This document shows, piece after piece, positions 57,893-64,000 of a DNA stretch of 64,000 nt (its first letter is position 1; each line of letters begins with the position of its first letter). Where the stretch lies: contig JAMNYO010000056.1 in the NCBI GenBank assembly GCA_023622765.1, positions 1 to 64,000 of the forward strand, read 5' to 3'. The DNA is from Bacteroidota bacterium (GTDB taxonomy: Bacteria; Bacteroidota; Bacteroidia; Bacteroidales; Dysgonomonadaceae). The notes under the pieces were generated by a model. It saw only the letters and a list, made by a program, of their open reading frames with translations, was not told the DNA's origin and ran no database searches. A program made the position numbers and the translations under genes.

Positions 57893-57924
57893 CAAATGTA
57901 AAAAATATAATGATTGTCCGCAAT
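57893..57924 (-). promoter_or_regulatory. Promoter of the TIM-barrel lipoprotein operon
   Basis: On the minus strand ATTG (57921-57924), a 20-bp spacer and TACATTTG (57893-57900), a full -7 match. The leader would be about 85 nt to ATG 57800. Confidence 0.6.
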
Positions 57925-57992
57925 TCTTCTTGTTATAAATTCTTGATTGGGAATCGGAAAATATGAAACAAGTATCAATTAGCACTTGATGG

Positions 57993-59129
57993 TTAGCCTC
58001 TCTTCTTGTAGCTGAGTACTGCCCACCCGTTGAGCAGGAGCGAAAACAGGGCCAGCATAAGCAAGTTCGTCGATACATCGGCCAAGCTACTCCCGTTCAG
58101 GTAGACCATCCGCAACGTGCTGGTAAGGTAGGTGAACGGGTTAATCGAGGCGATTGCCTGAGCCCATACCGGCATACTGGAGATGGGCGTGAACATACCG
58201 CTCAACAAGATGATAATCAGGATAAAAAATATCACCAGAAAGGCCGCTTGCTGCAAGGTCTCGGAGTAGTTGGAGATAATGATGCCCATACCTGACACGG
58301 AGATGATAAAGACGATTCCCGAAAATAGGACGGTAAAGATACTGCCCGCCGGCCATAGGCCGTAAATCAGGTAAGCTACGGAGATGGCAATGATGAAGGC
58401 GATTAGCCCGATGGTCCAGTAAGGGATAAGTTTTGCCAGAATGAACCACGCCTTTTGTACCGGTGTGACGTTAATCTGGTGGATGGTTCCGTTCTCTTTC
58501 TCCAGCACGATGTTCAATGCCGGCAGTATGCCGCAGAGAATGGTGAGGATGATAACGAAAAAGCCGGGAATCATGAACAGCTTATAGTCCATTTGGGGGT
58601 TAAACCGGTAGCGTTGTTCAATGGTCAAGCGGGGTAGGGAGGGGAGTGCCTGAATTTTAGCATGAGAGGTCTTGTGTAGCAGTTCGTTTGCCAACTCCTT
58701 CGAGAGATCGTTCACGATCTGTATCATGTAGTTGCTGCCCAAGAGCCCTACCGAGCCGTTCACCGAGTTGACCGCTAATCCTACCCTTGACGACTGCTGT
58801 TTCACGATATCGCGATCGAACGTGTGTGGTATCTCCACGATCATATCGATCTCACCTCTCTCCATGGCTTGCATGGCCGTTTCGTAGTCGGGCGGTGTGT
58901 CGTTTAGTATGAAGTAGGGCGATGCCTCCACCTTATCGGTTAATCGCCTGGCGTAACTGCCTTTCCCATGATCCACCACGTCGACCCGTATGTTGTTCAC
59001 CTCGAAGGTGATTGTCCAGGGGAAGACCAAGAGTACCATCGTCGGAAAGAAGACGATCAGGTTAGCGATGAGTGGATTACGAAACATCTGCTTGAACTCT
59101 TTCTCAATAAGGAACTTTAATACCTTCAT
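57993..59129 (-). CDS. ABC-2 type permease, second of two
   Basis: 378 residues. One N-terminal helix near 20-42, a large periplasmic domain, then five helices from ~175 (IPGFFVIILTILCGILPALNI ... WAVLSYKKRG). EKENGTIHQINVTPVQKAWFI is the conserved cytoplasmic segment of YbhR/YhhJ-like exporters. Last gene of the export operon, 51 bp after the other permease gene. Confidence 0.88.
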   Translation of the reverse strand: MKVLKFLIEKEFKQMFRNPLIANLIVFFPTMVLLVFPWTITFEVNNIRVDVVDHGKGSYARRLTDKVEASPYFILNDTPPDYETAMQAMERGEIDMIVEIPHTFDRDIVKQQSSRVGLAVNSVNGSVGLLGSNYMIQIVNDLSKELANELLHKTSHAKIQALPSLPRLTIEQRYRFNPQMDYKLFMIPGFFVIILTILCGILPALNIVLEKENGTIHQINVTPVQKAWFILAKLIPYWTIGLIAFIIAISVAYLIYGLWPAGSIFTVLFSGIVFIISVSGMGIIISNYSETLQQAAFLVIFFILIIILLSGMFTPISSMPVWAQAIASINPFTYLTSTLRMVYLNGSSLADVSTNLLMLALFSLLLNGWAVLSYKKRG

Positions 59130-59180
59130 CCTATTCTCTTTTTACAGCTCATGGCTCACGTTGTGCACATGGCGTTCCAT

Positions 59181-60260
59181 TCACTCCAACCTAGATTTAA
59201 TGTTCAGGATAGAGCTTCCAACGAGTAGGAGCGACATCCCGACCAATATCGTTGTCTCTCTCCATATTACGGCCCATCCCAGTCCCTGTATCATCACTTT
59301 CCTAACGATATCGATGTACCATCGTGCCGGGACGATATGGGACAACCATTGCAATATTTGTGGCATATTCTCAATGGGAAAGATCATCCCGGACAGCAAT
59401 AGCCCGGGGAGCATCACCAATATCGCCGAGATGATAACCGCGTTGATCTGATTTCGCATCAAGGTGGATATCAGCAAGCCAAATGCCAACGAAAGGAAAA
59501 TGTAGAGTATCGATATCAGGGTGAGCGTCCATAAACTGCCCTGTATGGGCACCTTCAGCACGTAGTAGCTCAACAACAAGATGGATGCGAAGTTGACCAG
59601 TGAGATCGCCAGGTAAGGGACTGTTTTCGCGAACACCATTGTGCCCTGTTTGAGCGGTGATGCCAGCAGCACCTCCATCGTGCCTCGCTCTTTCTCCCGC
59701 ACGATCGATACCGAGGTCATCATGGTGCATATCAGCATCAACACCAGCCCCATGATGCCCGGAACGAACATGTAGGCAGACTTCATCTCGGGATTATAGA
59801 TCATCCGGTTTTCCACCTCTATTTGGAAAGGCATCTTCCTCATCCCGGCTAATTCCTGTTGATAGCCCGCGATGATGGCCGTCGCGTAAGTCGCCGCGAT
59901 CGATCCCCGGTTGGGGTCGCTGCTATTGATGATGAGTTGTACCGCCTCCCCCTTCGAATCGAACAGCACCATCATATCGAGCTTCCCTTTCCGCATGCTC
60001 TCTTCCATCTTTATAGGGTCATCTAACTCGGCTCGATAGGTGAAGTACTCGCTCTGGTACAACCTTTCGGTGACTCCATTGATGAAACTATTCGGCGAGG
60101 GAGCGTAGAGGGCAACGTGAAGGTCCTTCACCTCCGTATTGATGGCGAAACCAAACAGGAGAATCTGCACCACGGGAATCCCCAAGATGATGAGCATGGT
60201 TCGCCTATCTCTAAAGATATGGCGGAACTCCTTATTCACAAACGCTATAAATTGTTTCAT
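59181..60260 (-). CDS. ABC-2 type permease, first of two
   Basis: 359 residues with the same layout as its neighbour: an N-terminal helix (LIILGIPVVQILLFGFAI), a periplasmic domain, and C-terminal helices from ~170. VREKERGTMEVLLASPL is the coupling segment. The two permeases probably form a heterodimer driven by the two ATPases upstream, as in YbhFSR. Substrate unknown; drugs or lipids are typical. Confidence 0.88.
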   Translation of the reverse strand: MKQFIAFVNKEFRHIFRDRRTMLIILGIPVVQILLFGFAINTEVKDLHVALYAPSPNSFINGVTERLYQSEYFTYRAELDDPIKMEESMRKGKLDMMVLFDSKGEAVQLIINSSDPNRGSIAATYATAIIAGYQQELAGMRKMPFQIEVENRMIYNPEMKSAYMFVPGIMGLVLMLICTMMTSVSIVREKERGTMEVLLASPLKQGTMVFAKTVPYLAISLVNFASILLLSYYVLKVPIQGSLWTLTLISILYIFLSLAFGLLISTLMRNQINAVIISAILVMLPGLLLSGMIFPIENMPQILQWLSHIVPARWYIDIVRKVMIQGLGWAVIWRETTILVGMSLLLVGSSILNIKSRLE

Positions 60261-60339
60261 CTGCTCCTGATGCTATGTTTTCGGTTTTCTTTTGTTTCTT
60301 TCCCTCACTTCCTTCTCTTTTTTCATCCATTCTCACGCT

Positions 60340-61077
60340 CTATTCCACTCTTTTCGCTTGCCTTGCCAGTCGTGTAAACACCTCATCCATTGAGGCCGCG
60401 TTATGAATCCTCCTCAGCTCCTTGGGCGTATCGAGCGCATCGATCCTGCCATCCACCATGATGGAGACCCGGTCGCAATACTCCGCTTCATCCATGTAAT
60501 GAGTGGTTACGAAGACCGTGATGCCCCGTTCTGCCGCATCGTAGATCATCTCCCAGAACTGCCGCCGCATGGCAGGGTCCACACCGCCGGTAGGCTCGTC
60601 GAGGAAGACGATCTTTGGCTCATGGAAGATGGCGACCGAGAAAGCCAGCTTCTGCTTCCAGCCGAGGGGTAACGATTTCACCATCGTATTCCGTTCGCTC
60701 TCGAAATCCAGTCGCTCCAACAGCTCATTGGTTTTTTCAGCAATCATCTTCTCCGGTAACCCGTAGATGCCGCCAAAGAGCCGTATGTTCTCCCACACCC
60801 GCAGGTCTTCGTAGAGCGAGAAGCGCTGACTCATGTAGCCGATGTTCCGTTTTATCCGCTCGCTCTCCTTGTTGATATCGTAACCGGCCACCCTGCCTGT
60901 TCCCCCGCTGGGCTTGCTTATCCCACACAGCATCTGGATGGCGGTGGTTTTCCCGGCCCCGTTCGCCCCCAGGAAGCCAAAGATCTCCCCCTCCTTCACA
61001 TCGAAGGAGATGCGGTCCACAGCCGTGAAATTGCCAAACCGCTTTGTCAACTCTTTTACCTCGATTACACTACCCAT
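60340..61077 (-). CDS. ABC transporter ATP-binding protein
   Basis: 245 residues. Walker A GANGAGKTT (~38-46), Q-loop MSQRFSLYED, signature region LPLGWKQKLAFSVAIF (the LSGGQ motif is replaced, as in some YbhF/DrrA relatives), Walker B IVFLDEPTGGVDP and H-loop VTTHYMDEAEYCDR. It lies 79 bp upstream of the first permease. Together with the second ATPase it forms the nucleotide-binding pair. Confidence 0.92.
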   Translation of the reverse strand: MGSVIEVKELTKRFGNFTAVDRISFDVKEGEIFGFLGANGAGKTTAIQMLCGISKPSGGTGRVAGYDINKESERIKRNIGYMSQRFSLYEDLRVWENIRLFGGIYGLPEKMIAEKTNELLERLDFESERNTMVKSLPLGWKQKLAFSVAIFHEPKIVFLDEPTGGVDPAMRRQFWEMIYDAAERGITVFVTTHYMDEAEYCDRVSIMVDGRIDALDTPKELRRIHNAASMDEVFTRLARQAKRVE

Positions 61078-61212
61078 TTGCCCTGTAACTCCACTTCGTT
61101 CTTATTCTATACCTATATATCAAGTGTGAATTTCACGCGCCTTTTCAAGATTTGCCCTGTAATTAATTTCACTACGTTGTTATCCTATACCCATTGACTG
61201 AATACCGCCTAG

Positions 61213-62217
61213 CTACTCGTTACCGTTTAACACCTCCATGGATGCTTTCATGAAAGCATCCTCCACGGTAGGCTCTATCGGGGTGATGCGCACCTTGTTG
61301 AATCCCTTGCCGGTAAGGTGTTCCCTCAGTGCATCTACACTTATTCCCTCCCTCACGGTAACGTGGTGGTTGTCACCAAACGCGAAGGCCGTTTTCACAC
61401 TGGGATGTACCCGTAACTCAGCGAGCAGCGCCGGCATCCGTTCCCCCTCTACCGACCATAACAATTCATCGTAACTCTCCGTGATGCCCTTGGGCGTATC
61501 GGTCGCCATGAACCGCCCCCCCTGCATGAGCGAGATGCGCGTGCAGCGGTTGGCCTCGTCCATGTAAGCGGTGGAGACCAAGATGGTGATTCCCTGCTCG
61601 CTCAGCTTGTCGAGTATCTCCCAAAACTCCTGTCTCGATACCGGGTCAACCCCGGTGGTCGGCTCATCCAGGAACAAGACCGTGGGCCTATGAACCAGCG
61701 CACAGCTCAGGGCCAGCTTCTGCTTCATCCCGCCCGACAGCGCACCGGCCCGTCGGTCTTTAAACGGCTCGATCTGCCCGTAGATATCCTTGATCACGTG
61801 GTAGTTTTCTTTGACGGTCGTGTTAAACAGCGTTGCGAAAAAATTGAGGTTCTCCTCCACGGTCAGGTCTTGGTAGAGCGAAAACCTGCCTGGCATGTAG
61901 CCGATGATTTGCCGGATTTGACGAAAGTCTTTTACCGTGTCGTAGCCAGCGACGGTAGCTTTGGATGGACCCTCATCCGGTAGTAGCAGCGATGTTAAAA
62001 TCCGGAAGAGGGTTGACTTACCGGCTCCATCGGGGCCGATGATCCCGTGTATCTCCCCTTTGTTGACCCGGAAGGTGACCCCGTTCAACGCCTTCACGTC
62101 GCCGTCGCCGTTACCGTAATGGTTGCCGTCACCTTTGCCCTTACCCTTTTTACCCTTTTTGCCGAGCCCCGTGCTATACGTCTTATGTAGGTTTTCTACA
62201 ACAATCATCTTCGTCAA
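61213..62217 (-). CDS. ABC transporter ATP-binding protein with Gly/Lys-rich insert
   Basis: 334 residues. Walker A GPDGAGKST, signature LSGGMKQKLALS, Walker B VLFLDEPTTGVDP, H-loop STAYMDEANRC, and a C-terminal ~85-residue domain. Residues ~18-40, before the first conserved strand, hold a low-complexity Lys/Gly/Asp insert (KKGKKGKGKGDGNHYGNGDG), not part of the fold and probably a repeat expansion. It is separated from the other ATPase gene by 135 bp. Confidence 0.9.
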   Translation of the reverse strand: MTKMIVVENLHKTYSTGLGKKGKKGKGKGDGNHYGNGDGDVKALNGVTFRVNKGEIHGIIGPDGAGKSTLFRILTSLLLPDEGPSKATVAGYDTVKDFRQIRQIIGYMPGRFSLYQDLTVEENLNFFATLFNTTVKENYHVIKDIYGQIEPFKDRRAGALSGGMKQKLALSCALVHRPTVLFLDEPTTGVDPVSRQEFWEILDKLSEQGITILVSTAYMDEANRCTRISLMQGGRFMATDTPKGITESYDELLWSVEGERMPALLAELRVHPSVKTAFAFGDNHHVTVREGISVDALREHLTGKGFNKVRITPIEPTVEDAFMKASMEVLNGNE

Positions 62218-62280
62218 ATCTTTATGCTACCCATTTAGCCTTCGCCTTACGTTTGCTGTTTGCTCTATTATTTCGCCTCA

Positions 62281-63189
62281 TCAATCAAACTTTACCTCGC
62301 CGTACATCCCTATTTTAAGGTAGCCGTCGTTTGGTACCGACACCTTCATCGCGTAGACCAGGTTGGCCCGTTCGTTCTTGGTCTGTATGGTTTTGGGGGT
62401 GAATTCCGACTTGTCGGAGATCCAGCTAATTCGACCGCTGTAGGTGCGTGCGCCGCCTTCCCCGTCGTCTACCCGAACGGTAACCGTATCACCCAGCTTC
62501 ACCTTCGCCAGTTGGTCGTTCGTCACGTACGCACGAAGAAACATCCTCTCGGTATCCGCGATTTTAAAGAGCGGTGTTCCCATAGCAGCCAATTCTCCCG
62601 CTTCCGCGTACTTGTTGAGCACGGTACCAGTGATGGGTGCCCTCACCTTGGTTTTCTCCAGTTGATCCTCCAGTTGGGCGATCTGTATCTCCAACGTGGA
62701 GCTTTGTGCCGTTACCTGTGCGCTGCTCTGTCTCAGCACGGTTTGATGGGCATCCAGTTCGCTGCGCAGCACCTCCAGTTGCGCCACGATATCGTCCAGT
62801 TGCTTTTGGTTCGCCGCGTTCGATTCAATCAGTCGCTCCACACGCTCTCGCTCCCTTTCCAGGGTATTGATCTGCTCTTGGATGGCCGCCGTCTGCTTGC
62901 GAATATTGGGTTGTTGCGCCTTTACCCCTATTGCGCTTGAAAGAAGGCTCAGCTTCTGCAGGTGGAGCTGCGTGCTATCGATAAGCCCCACCAACTCCCC
63001 CTCCTGTAGTTGCCGACCCTCCTCCGCGTTCAACTCCAGGATAAGCCCGTTCGCTTGCGATGACACGATAATCTCGGTCGCCTCGAACGAACCGGTAGCG
63101 TCAAATGCCGTCTCCCCAGCGCCGCAAGAGGATAGGGCAATGGCAGTGAGTGTTACTATGGCCAAAAAAATAATTCTGCTAGGTTTCAT
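62281..63189 (-). CDS. HlyD-family membrane fusion lipoprotein
   Basis: 302 residues. Signal with lipobox IALSSC (Cys22). Lipoyl halves (IIVSQANGLILELNAEEGRQ; VRAPITGTVLNKYAEAGE), a long coiled-coil hairpin (~75-185) and a beta-barrel domain (VKLGDTVTVRVDDGEGGARTY). It would connect the ABC permeases to the TolC channel encoded just upstream. Its stop is 63 bp before the next gene. Confidence 0.9.
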   Translation of the reverse strand: MKPSRIIFLAIVTLTAIALSSCGAGETAFDATGSFEATEIIVSSQANGLILELNAEEGRQLQEGELVGLIDSTQLHLQKLSLLSSAIGVKAQQPNIRKQTAAIQEQINTLERERERVERLIESNAANQKQLDDIVAQLEVLRSELDAHQTVLRQSSAQVTAQSSTLEIQIAQLEDQLEKTKVRAPITGTVLNKYAEAGELAAMGTPLFKIADTERMFLRAYVTNDQLAKVKLGDTVTVRVDDGEGGARTYSGRISWISDKSEFTPKTIQTKNERANLVYAMKVSVPNDGYLKIGMYGEVKFD

Positions 63190-63276
63190 ATACTTCTTTT
63201 TTCAAATTAATCATGTGTGCCGCTTACCGCATGACTTAGCAACCAGGTAGTATGGTTCAGTCACGTGGAGTTTTCA

Positions 63277-64000
63277 TCACTCCATATTTACCGTGTTTTT
63301 AAGCGCGTAGAGCGACATCAGGTACTGTATCTCATGTAGCGTCTTGGCCTGTGTCGCTGCCTCCTCGGCGAGGAGTTCCTTCATCAGGTCAGACATGGTC
63401 AGCGTTCCATTTTCCACCTTCGCCTCTGCCGCTTCCCGCATGATCCGATGGTGTTGGATAATTTCGTCGTCCTCCTCCATCGTCTTCCTATACCGTTCCA
63501 TCTCCACCCGCTGGCGTGGGATATCCATGTCCAGTTGGTAGAGGAAAGTCTCCCGTTGCGCGTTCACCGCCTCTTTTTGCAGGTTGATCATCCTCAGGTC
63601 ATTCTTCCGCGTGTAGAGAGAGCTGAAGTTCCAGGTGAGCCTGATGCCCCCCACGAAATAGGGCGCAAACTCGTTCTCGAACATGTTCAGCCCCGGTTTA
63701 CCGTATCCCCCTTGCGCGAACGCCCCGATAACCGGTCGGCTTCTCGCGTTGAGCAACGATCGTTTCGAATCGATCGCGTTCTCTTGCGCTTGGAATAGTG
63801 CCCATTCAGGCCGGTTGGTCGGCAAGCTCGTTGCTTGCAGGAGCGTTTGAAGGGTCGCCTCCGTTCCCGGTTCCGGCTTCACGAAAGTCATCCCGGTATC
63901 CATCGGCTCACCGGTGAGTACCGACAACACGTGAACGTACGCTTCGAGAGCCGATTCTAATTGCACCCGTTGCTGCTTGGCCTTTAACTGTTCCACCTTC
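63277..64000 (-). CDS. TolC-family outer-membrane channel, C-terminal part (5' end outside window)
   Basis: The frame is open to the right edge, and 241 codons are visible. The TolC helical pattern is clear: LEAYVHVLSVLTGEP, PEWALFQAQENAIDSKRSLLNARSRPVIGAF, GGIRLTWNFSSLYTRKND and the closing helix VENGTLTMSDLMKELLAEE. It leads the visible part of the TolC-HlyD-ABC-ABC-permease-permease export operon. Confidence 0.88.
   Translation of the reverse strand, partial: KVEQLKAKQQRVQLESALEAYVHVLSVLTGEPMDTGMTFVKPEPGTEATLQTLLQATSLPTNRPEWALFQAQENAIDSKRSLLNARSRPVIGAFAQGGYGKPGLNMFENEFAPYFVGGIRLTWNFSSLYTRKNDLRMINLQKEAVNAQRETFLYQLDMDIPRQRVEMERYRKTMEEDDEIIQHHRIMREAAEAKVENGTLTMSDLMKELLAEEAATQAKTLHEIQYLMSLYALKNTVNME

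Overview
The window comes from a Bacteroidota genome of the order Bacteroidales; a Dysgonomonadaceae- or Tannerellaceae-like host is my guess. The evidence is TAnnTTTG-type -7 promoter elements, paired BF3164-like and DUF5128-like six-bladed propeller lipoproteins, a DUF4143 ATPase, DUF4199 next to a GT2 gene, a 664-residue NagB/LmbE fusion, an S16 protein with an Ala/Glu/Lys tail, and LytS/LytTR regulators. No rRNA, CRISPR array or intact transposase gene was seen.

Region 1 (about 0-17 kb, AT-rich) is accessory. A membrane-tethered winged-helix regulator diverges from an array of thirteen six-bladed beta-propeller lipoprotein genes; the thirteenth lies inside the next operon. Two families alternate: TolB-like/BF3164 and DUF5128-like. 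Three are broken: one by a nonsense codon, one by a 1-bp frameshift, one by an internal deletion. Five transcription units, four for propellers and one for a secreted protein, share an upstream box, ATGAGTTATAAAT or a one-base variant, 35-36 bp before a -7-like element. A DUF4143 ATPase cassette sits in the array, and a second copy has been excised leaving a recognisable scar. A 59-bp perfect direct repeat and a duplicated propeller gene show ongoing rearrangement.

Region 2 (17-27 kb, GC-rich) is an RND efflux operon: lipoprotein adaptor, an intruding propeller lipoprotein, RND permease, TolC-type channel and a second RND permease.

Region 3 (27-50 kb) is mostly core genome: rpsP, a small macro-like protein, a porin, ApbE, a GT2 glycosyltransferase, DUF4199, a CAU-anticodon tRNA, MutS2, an MFS/POT transporter, a degenerate-NagB/PIG-L fusion, a START-like protein, LptF/LptG, RibBA, Kbl, a leucine-rich-repeat lipoprotein, Tdh and YeiH. 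Kbl and Tdh form the threonine-to-glycine pathway, with the LRR lipoprotein between them.

Region 4 (50-64 kb) holds a palindromic non-coding element, an outer-membrane beta-barrel protein with a LytS kinase and LytTR regulator, a broken Tat-exported Gfo/Idh/MocA oxidoreductase with a TIM-barrel lipoprotein, and a minus-strand export operon (TolC, HlyD, two ABC ATPases, two ABC-2 permeases) whose 5' end lies beyond the window.
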